Notes under the pieces: model-generated
Told to the model about the DNA's origin: nothing
The model's database searches: none
What the model saw: the letters and a program-made list of their open reading frames with translations, nothing else
In this document: positions 37,858 through 45,260 of the stretch, in pieces
Layout of the letters: each line of letters begins with the position of its first letter
Numbering within the stretch: the stretch's first letter is position 1
Position numbers and translations under genes: made by a program
Source of the DNA: a virus
Length of the DNA stretch: 64,000 nucleotides
Direction: 5' to 3' (one strand)
IMG/VR virus record: IMGVR_UViG_3300036781_000236
Span: 23,999-87,998 of that record

Positions 37858-38069
37858 GGCGCTCCGAACACCTGCTCGATAGCAGCGATGGTCTCGTCGT
37901 TCAGCGGCAGGAATCTGTCTGCTGCTTCGAGCACGTCCCCGTCGTGCAGGATCATCTCGCGTGGTGTCCACTCGCCGGTCGCGCCGTCCAGGTAGCAGAT
38001 CAGCACTCCTGGCGATCCCTCGGATCGAACCTCGGCGGTTTCTGCGTCTAGTGCAGTCGCTGTGATCAT
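37854..38069 (-). CDS. small acidic hypothetical protein, first of its operon
   Basis: 71 residues. The ATG is 9 nt downstream of a TATACG box, so the message is probably leaderless. A beta N terminus (ITATALDAETAEV, GVLICYLDG) precedes an acidic helical end. No family recognised. Confidence 0.65.
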   Translation of the reverse strand: MITATALDAETAEVRSEGSPGVLICYLDGATGEWTPREMILHDGDVLEAADRFLPLNDETIAAIEQVFGAP

Positions 38070-38078
38070 GCCGCCTAT

Positions 38079-38106
38079 CGTATAGCAGGGAACCTGCCTG
38101 GGTCAA
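38079..38106 (-). promoter_or_regulatory. promoter of the 38-29.5 kb operon
   Basis: TTGACC, 16-bp spacer, extended -10 TGC-TATACG, start codon 9 nt on. The upstream flank GGTTGAGAG matches the promoters at 29439 and 61494. The palindrome (38129-38142) lies 23 bp upstream of the -35 box. This unit covers most of the glycosyltransferase genes. Confidence 0.78.
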
Positions 38107-38128
38107 CTCTCAACCCGTGGTCGAGGCA

Positions 38129-38142
38129 TCACGCGGGCGTGA
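38129..38142. repeat. 14-bp palindrome, copy 12
   Basis: Perfect TCACGC-GG-GCGTGA. It encodes Thr-Pro-Ala-stop at the end of the gene to its right and lies just upstream of the promoter at 38106. Confidence 0.8.
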
Positions 38143-38464
38143 CGAGACGTGCCATCGAGGCCATGCAGTCGTCGCATGTGAGGACACCGTAGAAGCTGCA
38201 CGCGGTGGAACCCGCAGGGTTCACGTACCTGTCGCAGCCGTCGCACTTGAACGACGGCTGCTCGTCCGGACGAGCACCGATGTGGCTCATGTACACGAAC
38301 GACAGGTTGCGGCCTCGGTTCCACTGACGGAGCGTGTCGCGTACGTCGTCGGGCCACGAAGCCCATGACGTGACCGTCGAGCGGCTATACACCGTGTGCC
38401 CGTTCACAAGGCGCGTGTTGCGATAGAAGCTCACGCCAGCGGATCGTTGCGGGGGACGCTTCAC
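38129..38464 (-). CDS. zinc-binding hypothetical protein
   Basis: 111 residues from a GTG overlapping the previous stop. FKCDGCDRYVNPAGSTACSF and LTCDDCMASM give two CxxC pairs in the C-terminal half. The N-terminal half is beta-rich and basic. Function unknown. Confidence 0.6.
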   Translation of the reverse strand: MKRPPQRSAGVSFYRNTRLVNGHTVYSRSTVTSWASWPDDVRDTLRQWNRGRNLSFVYMSHIGARPDEQPSFKCDGCDRYVNPAGSTACSFYGVLTCDDCMASMARLVTPA

Positions 38465-38742
38465 GACTTCCCATCCAACGAGGCATGATGCTCGCAAGGT
38501 GCTTCTACGAAGCAGCAATCCTCGGTAAAACCGTTGGGGTAGACATCTCCTGCGTTCTCATCGAGTCCAGCGGCACGTGCTCTGCCGACCCATTCTTCAT
38601 GCGTAACCTTGCGTAGCCATACGTGCTCGCCGAAGTGGTTCACAATCTTGCTGTCAGGTCCCCACCTGAGAAACTTCAGTATCTCCTCCGGTCCTACTCC
38701 CTCATAACCGAGGCGATCAAGTTCATCCCTGGGAGTAGTCAC
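38461..38742 (-). CDS. hypothetical protein
   Basis: 93 residues, acidic, with a helix (RDELDRLGYEGVGPEEILKF) and a C-terminal Cys/His stretch (CCFVEAPCEHHAS) that could bind metal. GTG start coupled to the glycosyltransferase stop. Confidence 0.6.
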   Translation of the reverse strand: MTTPRDELDRLGYEGVGPEEILKFLRWGPDSKIVNHFGEHVWLRKVTHEEWVGRARAAGLDENAGDVYPNGFTEDCCFVEAPCEHHASLDGKS

Positions 38743-39395
38743 AGCGGCTTGTTGCGTGGGATAACGGACAGGTCATACCTGGCGCAGATCGCATCGTAGG
38801 TCGCGGTGCGCACCGCCGCTGGTTGGAGGTTGCGTCCGTCGGGGTTGCGGGTAGCGCAGTAGACCGCATCGGGGACAGACACCAGCCGTGCCCCCCTGAT
38901 CGCCATAGCCACGAACAACGCGAAGTCCTCGTAGATCGGCCATTCGTCGCTGAACCCACCAACCTCAACGAACAGGGTGCGTGGGACGGCGGTGCCGATA
39001 CATGCGCAGTTGACTTGGGGCCAGCGGTCCCAATCCGGGATGCTCGGCACGGTGAGGCAGATCCCGTCGGGTTCAACCAAGCCCATCGCGGGCACGAAGA
39101 TGGGTTCGCCCCAGAACGGCCCGTTGTCTTGGTCGTCCCACCATGCTGCACGGATCGCGTCCACGTACCCGTCGCACAGGGCGTCGTCTGCGTCCAGGTG
39201 GATCAGCATGTCGCCCGTAGCTTGAGCGGCAAGTGCGTTGCGGGCTGCGGCGACACCCATGTCTGGGTAGTGCGCGATGAGCACCTCATCCGCGCCTTGG
39301 CCTTCCGTGCTCGGCACGGCATGGGCGTAGGCCATGTCCTCCCACCGCCGATCGCCACACGTAGCCACGACGATGCTGACGCTCGGCCCGTTCAC
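38739..39395 (-). CDS. glycosyltransferase family 2 protein
   Basis: 218 residues from a GTG just downstream of the palindrome. SVSIVVATCGDRRWEDMAYA, MGVAAARNALAAQATGDMLIHLDADDALCDGYVDA (classic GT2 with HLDADD as the DXD), and GGFSDEWPIYEDFALFVAM (ED acceptor motif) make this the most typical GT2 in the window. It opens the island on its right side. Confidence 0.9.
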   Translation of the reverse strand: MNGPSVSIVVATCGDRRWEDMAYAHAVPSTEGQGADEVLIAHYPDMGVAAARNALAAQATGDMLIHLDADDALCDGYVDAIRAAWWDDQDNGPFWGEPIFVPAMGLVEPDGICLTVPSIPDWDRWPQVNCACIGTAVPRTLFVEVGGFSDEWPIYEDFALFVAMAIRGARLVSVPDAVYCATRNPDGRNLQPAAVRTATYDAICARYDLSVIPRNKPL

Positions 39396-39408
39396 CCTGC
39401 TATGTCTA

Positions 39409-39422
39409 TCACGCGGGCGTGA
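39409..39422. repeat. 14-bp palindrome, copy 13
   Basis: Perfect TCACGC-GG-GCGTGA, 14 bp before the glycosyltransferase start. A CCTGCTATG element lies to its left on the plus strand. TTGTGA-N17-ATAGAC spans it on the minus strand as a possible promoter. Confidence 0.75.
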
Positions 39423-39426
39423 ACGT

Positions 39427-39564
39427 TCACAACAGGTTCCACACGTGAGCGATCTCACCGATCACGATGACCGTCGACACGAGCTTCGCGGTATCGAACA
39501 CGAACCCTGCGACCTCGACCACCCGGCGGAATCGACGCCAATGAGCACGCAGTCGCGTGGTCAC
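39427..39564 (-). CDS. small membrane-associated protein
   Basis: 45 residues from a GTG overlapping the previous stop. A very basic N terminus (VTTRLRAHWRRFRRVVEV) precedes a hydrophobic segment (AGFVFDTAKLVSTVIVIGEI). Length and composition suggest a peripheral or single-span membrane peptide. Confidence 0.5.
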   Translation of the reverse strand: MTTRLRAHWRRFRRVVEVAGFVFDTAKLVSTVIVIGEIAHVWNLL

Positions 39565-39917
39565 GGCTTCTCCGTCAACCGCGCCAGCAACTCACGAAGC
39601 CTGCGCTCGCTCTGCTTACCTTGATGGCCCTTGCTGAGAACGTGTCGTACCGTCTGGATGGCGTCATCCCGCGCATCGCGCAAAGGGGTCGTTTCGTCGC
39701 GGTACCAATCCATGTACCGACCGGCCTTCTCTTTCCAGCGGTCGCGTTCGGTGCAGGCGGCTGCTAGCTCAACCAACAACGCATCGAGCGCCCTGAACGC
39801 AGCGGCACGAGGCCCAACTCCAGCCTCATTGCGGTCTGTTCCTCCCGAGCCAGAACGAAGTTCCGACCGGATCGCGTCGATGTGTGCCTGCGTGTCTGTT
39901 GGGAATCCGCCGCTCAC
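39561..39917 (-). CDS. helical hypothetical protein
   Basis: 118 residues, predicted almost entirely helical (ALDALLVELAAACTERDRWKEK, DDAIQTVRHVLSKGHQGKQS), which suggests a coiled coil. Coupled on both sides. No family recognised. Confidence 0.6.
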   Translation of the reverse strand: MSGGFPTDTQAHIDAIRSELRSGSGGTDRNEAGVGPRAAAFRALDALLVELAAACTERDRWKEKAGRYMDWYRDETTPLRDARDDAIQTVRHVLSKGHQGKQSERRLRELLARLTEKP

Positions 39918-40183
39918 TGCTTCTCCTTCGGCAGCACCAACGCATCAACTTCGGGGTCAGAGTCGGGAGTCGGCTCCGCCTCCGGAGTACCGCCCAGAAC
40001 CTTGAACTCGCTCGGTGAGTACCAACCGAACACTTCCTCATCGTTCGCGAGCCATGCAAAAACCTTTGCCTTAGGGCGGCTCCCGATCATCGTCTTCTTG
40101 ACCGTCGCGTATTTCCCAGCGTGACTCGACATCAAGATCAACACAGACATGCCCGCTTCCGGAACATCACCCATCCCGCTCAC
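39914..40183 (-). CDS. hypothetical protein
   Basis: 89 residues from a GTG. The N-terminal half is beta-rich (MSVLILMSSHAGKYATVKK) and the C terminus Pro/Asp/Glu-rich. Located in a train of coupled small genes (43.7-39.4 kb). No family recognised. Confidence 0.6.
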   Translation of the reverse strand: MSGMGDVPEAGMSVLILMSSHAGKYATVKKTMIGSRPKAKVFAWLANDEEVFGWYSPSEFKVLGGTPEAEPTPDSDPEVDALVLPKEKQ

Positions 40184-40608
40184 TGCTGCTTCCCTCCACT
40201 ACGAGCGTCGCGCATGACGGAGTCGTCCGTAGCGCACGTCCACCTGAGGAAGCTGATCCTGTCCGGAGACCGGTCGTAGAGTTCGGTGACGCAGGCGGGG
40301 CATAGGACGCCTGGCGCGGCCTCGCCGTCGAGCGCCCGCGTGTATCCCGTGACCGCCGTCCAGATCGCGTCGGGGACATGGAAGACGAGCCGTACGCGGC
40401 CGCCGCACCGCCCACAAATCTCGGTCTCGTGGCCGCGTGCTGTCCAGTAGAGGCAGCGCAGCCGTGCGAGCCGCAGACGGTACGGCGGCCAGTCACGGCC
40501 ACGAAGCGCGGTGCGTGCGAGAACGAAGCGTGTGGGAAGCCAGAAGCGGTAGCTACCGTCAGGCAGGAGCCCGAATCCGAACGGAAAGCCCTGCGGCGCC
40601 TCAGCCAT
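40180..40608 (-). CDS. zinc-ribbon hypothetical protein
   Basis: 142 residues from an ATG overlapping the previous gene by 8 nt. CGRCGGRVRLVFH and GVLCPACVTELYD supply two CxxC knuckles. Preceded by an Arg-rich stretch (RLRLARLRCLYWTARGHE). Probably nucleic-acid or protein binding. Confidence 0.6.
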   Translation of the reverse strand: MAEAPQGFPFGFGLLPDGSYRFWLPTRFVLARTALRGRDWPPYRLRLARLRCLYWTARGHETEICGRCGGRVRLVFHVPDAIWTAVTGYTRALDGEAAPGVLCPACVTELYDRSPDRISFLRWTCATDDSVMRDARSGGKQQ

Positions 40609-40855
40609 GGTGGTCTCCGTCCTCACCAGGAACGTCGCCGGCCCACTGGCGACATTTAGAGCAGTAGGCGCGGTAGTACTCGTGGTCATCGCAGGACTCC
40701 AGACCTCCAAGCGCCACCGGCTCGGTCGAATCCGGGAACCGAACGCAGTAGCACTCCGAGCCGTCAGGTGCTGCTCCGGCGCACATACCGCCAGCCGAAT
40801 GACGTTCGCGCGGATGGCCGCAGCTCGGGCAATCTCCCTTCAGATGCCTAGCCAC
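40601..40855 (-). CDS. Cys/His-rich small protein
   Basis: 84 residues from a GTG. CPSCGHPRERHSAGGMCAG, ECYC and YCSKCRQW give up to eight metal ligands, so two zinc sites are likely. Function unknown. Confidence 0.6.
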   Translation of the reverse strand: MARHLKGDCPSCGHPRERHSAGGMCAGAAPDGSECYCVRFPDSTEPVALGGLESCDDHEYYRAYCSKCRQWAGDVPGEDGDHHG

Positions 40856-41144
40856 GGTTGTCTCCCTGCTCGCCCTTCGGGGCTTCCGGAGGAACCGCCG
40901 CGAAGACGACGGGTTGTGACGCCTCAACGCGAACGGCCGCCCCGAGCCGTTCCAGCAGCCTCTTCCGCTTCTGAGCGCCTGAGCGCGACAGGTACAGCGC
41001 CCGCGTGGGCCACGTGAACTCCGGCTCGATCTCCTCCGGGTCTGGCCCTGGCGCGTACTCGTACCCGTAGAGAATCCGGTGCCAGTCCTCGGGAGGTTCT
41101 GGCTGGCTCTCGTAGACGAGCTTGTAGACGCGCACGTCGCTCAT
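40848..41144 (-). CDS. hypothetical protein
   Basis: 98 residues from an ATG overlapping the previous stop (ATGA). Acidic N-terminal half (YAPGPDPEEIEPEFTWPTRAL), basic middle (GAQKRKRLLERLG). No family recognised. Confidence 0.6.
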   Translation of the reverse strand: MSDVRVYKLVYESQPEPPEDWHRILYGYEYAPGPDPEEIEPEFTWPTRALYLSRSGAQKRKRLLERLGAAVRVEASQPVVFAAVPPEAPKGEQGDNRG

Positions 41145-41818
41145 GCCTTGTCTCCCCATCCGAGGAGGAACCGCTCGATCTCATCGGTAAGAGAATGTGG
41201 AAACTCGCTGTTACCGTCGATGTCTAGTGCTTTGCGAAGTAGTTCGGCGGCTTCCGGTGGAACAGACACCGCAGCGAACGGGACGGCTGTCGCATTGAGC
41301 GCCGCTCCGCACTCGGCGGTTGCCCGTGAGAGACGTGCGGCCTCAGCGTCGGCGGGGCGACCTGTCCCGTTCGGGTACTCCGTGTTCAGGAAGTCGTTGG
41401 CGACCTCAGTCAAACATCGGGCTGCTTCAAGCGCTGCCCGGTCGGTGGCTTGTACAGGAGAAGACACCGCAGCGAGGGCGTCGAGCACGGCCATCACGTC
41501 CCGGTAGAACGCGACGCTCTCTGGCCCGCTGTTCCGGTCGAGGCACCGCTGCGAATGAGACCGCAACCGCTCGGTGGCTTCTGACGGAAGCAGCGAACCA
41601 GCAGAGCCAGAATCGGGAGTCGGCGCAAGCGCCTCCGGTGTGACGGCAGCGGCATCGGGAGATGGGTGACCGTGACGTTCACAGAGCAGTCCGTCGGGAA
41701 GCTGGCCTCCGCGCCCATGCTCGCCGCACGTTGGGAATCCGCAGATCGCGACCCATTGGTCATGGCCGCACTCGCTGATCGCGGGACGGCCGCACGAACA
41801 GATACCTCGGTCACTCAT
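41141..41818 (-). CDS. hypothetical protein with N-terminal zinc cluster
   Basis: 225 residues. Residues 1-50 carry a Cys/His cluster (CSCGRPAISECGHDQWVAICG, CGEHG, CERHGH), the rest is helical with Ala/Glu-rich segments. The zinc part resembles a family of short phage proteins. Function unknown. Confidence 0.6.
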   Translation of the reverse strand: MSDRGICSCGRPAISECGHDQWVAICGFPTCGEHGRGGQLPDGLLCERHGHPSPDAAAVTPEALAPTPDSGSAGSLLPSEATERLRSHSQRCLDRNSGPESVAFYRDVMAVLDALAAVSSPVQATDRAALEAARCLTEVANDFLNTEYPNGTGRPADAEAARLSRATAECGAALNATAVPFAAVSVPPEAAELLRKALDIDGNSEFPHSLTDEIERFLLGWGDKA

Positions 41819-42608
41819 GGCTCGCCTCTTCTGCTGTTACACGGGCGTCCCCGACGCCTCCCAGAACTTCGTCTGTGTCCATCTCGACGTGCTCGGGCAG
41901 GTGCATGAAGTCGCCTGGCTGCGGCTCGGGTGGTGTTGATGGGACACCAGCAGCAGAGGAAGATGGCCCGGCTTTAGGTACCGGGCCGTGAGCGCCTGAC
42001 CCCAGGGGGTCTTCATCAGCGCAACCAACCTCAGCAACAGCAAGAGCAGCTTCGATCTCCTGTCCGCGCTTGATATGAACCTCTGACGGCTTGCGGTCGA
42101 ACGCGACGTGTGGAGCAAGAGCAGCAAGGGCGATCTTGCGAACCTCCGCGAGGCAATAGCTCGCGTCGTCGTCCGGATCGACCTGGAATCCAAAGATCTC
42201 GCTGAGTGCTTCGCGTAGCTGAGCGATGATGCCCTCGGCCGCGTACCACTGATCGCACACGTCCTGAAAGTCTTCGTACGTGACGCGGCTGTCGCGTTCC
42301 TCGGTGAGGGAAACGACCAGCGCCTCAGCCGCTTCCGCCCGCTCGATGAACGGAAGCTGCACGTACCCGTAGGCCGTCGAGCCGAGGTAGCCATCGAGGC
42401 TCTGCACCCAGTTCGTGAGACCGCGCTTCTCCATCTCGCCGCGCGTGCGTTCGTAGTCCGTGGTTGGCATCCAGTCGTCGCCCCGTAGCGTCGCGTTCTC
42501 CTCAAGCAACGCATCCACCGCCCGGAGCCCCTTCAGAACGTCATCGGGACGCGCCGCGCGACTCATCGCTGCCTTCGCTGTCTCGGCGTGTGTGGATACG
42601 TCACTCAC
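41811..42608 (-). CDS. hypothetical helical protein
   Basis: 265 residues, mostly helical and acidic (DVLKGLRAVDALLEENATLRG, FIERAEAAEALVVSLTEERD), with a Pro/Ser-rich linker near residue 215. GTG start overlapping the previous stop. No family recognised. Confidence 0.6.
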   Translation of the reverse strand: MSDVSTHAETAKAAMSRAARPDDVLKGLRAVDALLEENATLRGDDWMPTTDYERTRGEMEKRGLTNWVQSLDGYLGSTAYGYVQLPFIERAEAAEALVVSLTEERDSRVTYEDFQDVCDQWYAAEGIIAQLREALSEIFGFQVDPDDDASYCLAEVRKIALAALAPHVAFDRKPSEVHIKRGQEIEAALAVAEVGCADEDPLGSGAHGPVPKAGPSSSAAGVPSTPPEPQPGDFMHLPEHVEMDTDEVLGGVGDARVTAEEASHE

Positions 42609-42844
42609 CGAACAGCCCCCGAACCAACTTCGGGAGTCGCCTGACGGCTCCGAGTAGAGGCAGTGGCGGTGGTCGTGAGAATCTGGTCGATAGAGTCGCG
42701 AAGCTGCCGGGCTTCGGTGTGGCTCAGATAGACCTCAACGCGGGCGCTGCCGTATTCACGCTCGATCAGAACACGTACGTAGTTGCCTGAGGGAGAAGCG
42801 CCGCAGTAGCCACGCAGCCACTTCGAGACACGCGCACCGCTCAC
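42605..42844 (-). CDS. small hypothetical protein
   Basis: 79 residues. A beta pattern (NYVRVLIEREYGSARVEVYLS) precedes a helix (EARQLRDSIDQIL), then a Thr/Ser-rich end. Possibly a small DNA-binding fold, but no motif proves it. Confidence 0.55.
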   Translation of the reverse strand: MSGARVSKWLRGYCGASPSGNYVRVLIEREYGSARVEVYLSHTEARQLRDSIDQILTTTATASTRSRQATPEVGSGAVR

Positions 42845-43140
42845 TGCTGCTCACCTCCGTTGCTTTCACTCGGACGCAGAGCGTCTCCAAGCTGTTCGTT
42901 TGGCTGTCCGGGTTCTTCTGTGAAGGGACGAAGCGCGTCGCGAAGCTCGCAGGCTGCTGCATCGAGGGCCTCGTCATGGTCGAAGCTGCCGCGCGCCTCG
43001 GTGAGGTCATCGAGGCTTCGCGCGGCTTTGACGGCGCGAACAAATGCCCGCAACTCCTCTGAGTGCATCTGCACCCACCAGCAGTCAGGTTCGGCCAGAC
43101 GCTCGATGCGTTCTAGGTCGATCCGAACAACAGAAGTCAC
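42841..43140 (-). CDS. helical hypothetical protein
   Basis: 99 residues from a GTG overlapping the previous stop; a longer open frame to 43572 is out of register with the coupling. Mostly helical (RIDLERIERLAE, ELRAFVRAVKAARSLDDLTEA). No family recognised. Confidence 0.55.
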   Translation of the reverse strand: MTSVVRIDLERIERLAEPDCWWVQMHSEELRAFVRAVKAARSLDDLTEARGSFDHDEALDAAACELRDALRPFTEEPGQPNEQLGDALRPSESNGGEQQ

Positions 43141-43565
43141 GACGCACGCCCTGACTGAGGCGGGATCTTGTGGAAGGTCATCTTCTCGGCCGCGACCACC
43201 CAACGAAGATCGCCAGTGAGCGTGACTACATCGCTGTACGCGGGCTTGCCGTCTTCGCGGTCGCCCTCTTCCCCGATTGCGCCGGAGAAGGTCTTCGTCG
43301 TTCCGGCGGACTGGTACGGACAGGTGATCCGCCAAACACCGAACTCGTCGTACCGGATCGCGAGCACGGTCCCGTCTCCGAAGATCAGCCAGGTGTCCTG
43401 GTCGTCGCTGTCGGGGTTGAACTCCTCGCTGAGGCTTCCCTCGACCTCGATCAGATCGTCGGAGTATCCGTAGACGGTCACCGTGGACAGTCCGGGTGCC
43501 TCCACTACGGGCGTCGTGACGCCCTCCAAGCTGTTGCCCTGTTCGCTGTCTGTCTTCTCGTTCAC
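43137..43565 (-). CDS. beta-rich hypothetical protein
   Basis: 142 residues. Strands alternate through the middle (LSTVTVYGYSDDLIEVEGSL, DTWLIFGDGTVLAIRYDEFG, VWRITCPYQSAG). Coupled to both neighbours. No family recognised. Confidence 0.6.
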   Translation of the reverse strand: MNEKTDSEQGNSLEGVTTPVVEAPGLSTVTVYGYSDDLIEVEGSLSEEFNPDSDDQDTWLIFGDGTVLAIRYDEFGVWRITCPYQSAGTTKTFSGAIGEEGDREDGKPAYSDVVTLTGDLRWVVAAEKMTFHKIPPQSGRAS

Positions 43566-43693
43566 TGCTCACCCTCCAATGCTCGAAAATATTGGGAAGC
43601 CATCACGGATGGCTCGTAGTAGAACCCGCGCTCTTTATCCCACTTCGTTCCTGTCCAGTCCTCGTAACTGTCCAGCGAAGGCAAGGAACTCAT
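43562..43693 (-). CDS. small hypothetical protein after the tRNA-like elements
   Basis: 43 residues. The ATG directly follows the last base of tRNA-like element A. Aromatic and acidic (SYEDWTGTKWDKERGFYYEP). A longer frame continues through the structured element but is unlikely to be coding. Confidence 0.5.
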   Translation of the reverse strand: MSSLPSLDSYEDWTGTKWDKERGFYYEPSVMASQYFRALEGEQ

Positions 43694-43811
43694 GGAGCAG
43701 GGACAGTGGAGGAATCGAACCTCACCGCGGCCATGCATCACAGGCGGTGTCGAAGCCGCCGCATCCCTGCCGGGAAGGCGCAACCATGCGCGTCTGATCC
43801 ATCCCTGCTCC
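43694..43811 (-). ncRNA. tRNA-like element A
   Basis: 118 nt closed by a perfect 10-bp stem (GGAGCAGGGA/TCCCTGCTCC). It contains a T-arm-like GAGG-TTCGATT-CCTC hairpin and others (GCGC-ATGGTT-GCGC, TCCC-GGCA-GGGA, GGCGG-CTTCGACA-CCGCC). Between the T arm and the closing GGAGCAG/CTGCTCC is an acceptor-like pairing GGATGGA/ACTGTCC (six of seven). No standard anticodon loop can be assigned. Element B has the same length and the same 7-bp terminal stem. Confidence 0.5.
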
Positions 43812-43848
43812 ATCAACTCTCTCTTGGTGTAAGAACAGAAGGACTCAC

Positions 43849-43966
43849 GGAGCAGGCGGCGGCGGGATTCGAACCCGCGGGCTGGGGCACCCATAACCCC
43901 AGCAGAATCATCGACGGGTTGATCGAGTCTCCCGTTGTGGCCGCTTCGGGTACACCGCGCTGCTCC
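43849..43966 (-). ncRNA. tRNA-like element B
   Basis: 118 nt, ends GGAGCAG/CTGCTCC as in element A. Inside are a D-arm-like hairpin (TA-CCCG-AAGCGGCCACAA-CGGG), a hairpin TCGA..TCGA, a variable-arm-like CTGGGG..CCCCAG and a perfect T arm GCGGG-TTCGAAT-CCCGC. A GCGGTG/CGCCGC helix continues the terminal stem with one bulged C. D arm and T arm look genuine; the anticodon arm does not. It may be an altered or extended tRNA. Confidence 0.55.
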
Positions 43967-43986
43967 ATCAGTCCTCCACCCATCAC

Positions 43987-44205
43987 TTATGCCTGAGCCC
44001 GCATCTTCCGCGCCTCGCGCATGATCTTCCGTACAGCTGCGTTGTCGTAGGATTCGATGTCCCACTCCTCGCCGCCGTAGTCCTTGCAGAAGCGGTCGAT
44101 GAACTCCTCAGTGGAGAGCCGTTCGTCACCGAACCAGTCGAGGGTATTTAGGATCATCGGCTCCATTTCTGGGGTGATGTCCTCGGCTGTGGTGAGCACT
44201 CTCAT
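43987..44205 (-). CDS. acidic helical hypothetical protein
   Basis: 72 residues. The ATG is 8 nt from a TATACG box, so the message is probably leaderless. Predicted helical (ITPEMEPMILNTLDWFGDE, STEEFIDRFCKDYGGEEWDI). It heads the operon that includes the tRNA-like elements. Confidence 0.65.
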   Translation of the reverse strand: MRVLTTAEDITPEMEPMILNTLDWFGDERLSTEEFIDRFCKDYGGEEWDIESYDNAAVRKIMREARKMRAQA

Positions 44206-44213
44206 ACCCCCAT

Positions 44214-44239
44214 CGTATAGCAGGGTAGCGGCATGTCAA
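44214..44239 (-). promoter_or_regulatory. promoter of the 44.2-39.4 kb operon
   Basis: TTGACA, 14-bp spacer, extended -10 TGC-TATACG; ATG 8 nt on. The spacer is short, but the extended -10 may compensate. The flank GGTTGAGAC upstream matches the other promoters of this class. Confidence 0.7.
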
Positions 44240-44263
44240 GTCTCAACCTTAGGTCGAGGCCCG

Positions 44264-44277
44264 TCACGCGGGCGTGA
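44264..44277. repeat. 14-bp palindrome, copy 14
   Basis: Perfect TCACGC-GG-GCGTGA between the end of the endolysin gene and the promoter at 44239, which begins 24 bp further on. Confidence 0.8.
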
Positions 44278-44287
44278 CGGGCGTGGC

Positions 44288-45007
44288 TTATCCGGTGGTG
44301 GGCTTGTTGCCCTTCTTGCGGTTCTTGATGTAGACCGCGTACCGCAACCACCAACTCGGCGGGATAACCTTCGGCACCGAGGGACGCACCTTCTTCGCGC
44401 TCTTCCCGTAGGGCTTCCAGTCCCCTTCACCCAGCCGCCACGCGACCCACGCGAACCACCCAGTGCGGGCACGCAGCTTGTCTTGCGGGGTCGGCACATA
44501 TTTCGGGACAGGCAGACGGAGGTACTGCGCGACACGGCCGTCCTGGGACAGCCGATACGTGTTCGGGGCACCCTGATGACCAAACGACCACAGCAACGGG
44601 TCGACGCCAGCTTCGAGCACCATCGCGGCGTGCTCGTCCCCGTCGGGTCCGAACGTCACGACATCACCGACCAGCAAATCGCTAGGACTGTCGAGGTGCT
44701 GCAAGTTGAGCCACAGCGTGTAGCTGTTCCCTCCCGTACCGAAACCGTTCCCCATCGGGTCAACGCACCCAGGCACCCACCAGCTAAGAAACTGGACGCC
44801 CTTCGAGCAGTCGCCAACCACCTTTGAGCCGGGCACGTACTTCCGTCCTGTGGTTGGCATCGCGCACGGACGCGCAGCGAGGTACGTCCAGTCGTGATTC
44901 GTGGTCTCGTCCGCCAGGGTGGCGCGCATCACTGCTTCCAGCTGCTTCCGGATATCGGGTGTCGCTGCCTTCGGGGCAGCCTTCTTCTTCGGGGCGGGCT
45001 TCGTCAC
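44288..45007 (-). CDS. endolysin (NlpC/P60 or CHAP-type peptidase)
   Basis: 239 residues. A basic, Ala-rich N-terminal tail precedes VVGDCSKGVQFLSWW (catalytic Cys, about residue 67), LLVGDVVTFGPDGDEHAAMV (catalytic His, about 127) and LLWSFGHQGAP, the Cys-His order of NlpC/P60-like cell-wall peptidases. A basic, Trp-rich C terminus (WFAWVAWRLG, PSWWLRYAVYIKNRKKG) may bind the wall. It directly follows a holin-like gene. Confidence 0.8.
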   Translation of the reverse strand: MTKPAPKKKAAPKAATPDIRKQLEAVMRATLADETTNHDWTYLAARPCAMPTTGRKYVPGSKVVGDCSKGVQFLSWWVPGCVDPMGNGFGTGGNSYTLWLNLQHLDSPSDLLVGDVVTFGPDGDEHAAMVLEAGVDPLLWSFGHQGAPNTYRLSQDGRVAQYLRLPVPKYVPTPQDKLRARTGWFAWVAWRLGEGDWKPYGKSAKKVRPSVPKVIPPSWWLRYAVYIKNRKKGNKPTTG

Positions 45008-45231
45008 TTGCCGATGAGCTTGTCGTGTCCTGCGATCTGCACCGTCGCGCGTGCCGTCACCTCACGGGACTCGTACCATGACACCGCCAGAGCGAGCGCG
45101 GTAGTAGTGACACCAACGAACGCGAGGATGGCGTCCTGCTGCGCCTGGCTGATGCTCACCCCGAACGACACCGCCAACGTGAGTCCGTCAGCGACGACAG
45201 CGAGAATCACGGCTTTCACAGTGCTCGACAT
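45004..45231 (-). CDS. holin candidate
   Basis: 75 residues with two hydrophobic helices (VKAVILAVVADGLTLAVSFG and AILAFVGVTTTALALAVSWY) separated by a polar turn, and a charged C-terminal tail. Size, topology and place directly before the endolysin gene fit a class II holin. The stop overlaps the endolysin start. Confidence 0.7.
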   Translation of the reverse strand: MSSTVKAVILAVVADGLTLAVSFGVSISQAQQDAILAFVGVTTTALALAVSWYESREVTARATVQIAGHDKLIGK

Positions 45232-45260
45232 TACGTGTCCATCTCCTTGATCACCTCCGG

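Noticed and set aside
43496-43520. GGCGTC-GT-GACGCC palindrome in a coding region as another operator copy
   Set aside because: Different sequence from the 14-bp family, inside a gene, and seen only once.
43562-44065. 167-codon leftward frame through the tRNA-like elements
   Set aside because: It runs through both structured elements, which better explain that DNA. Only the last 43 codons, after an ATG following element A, look coding.
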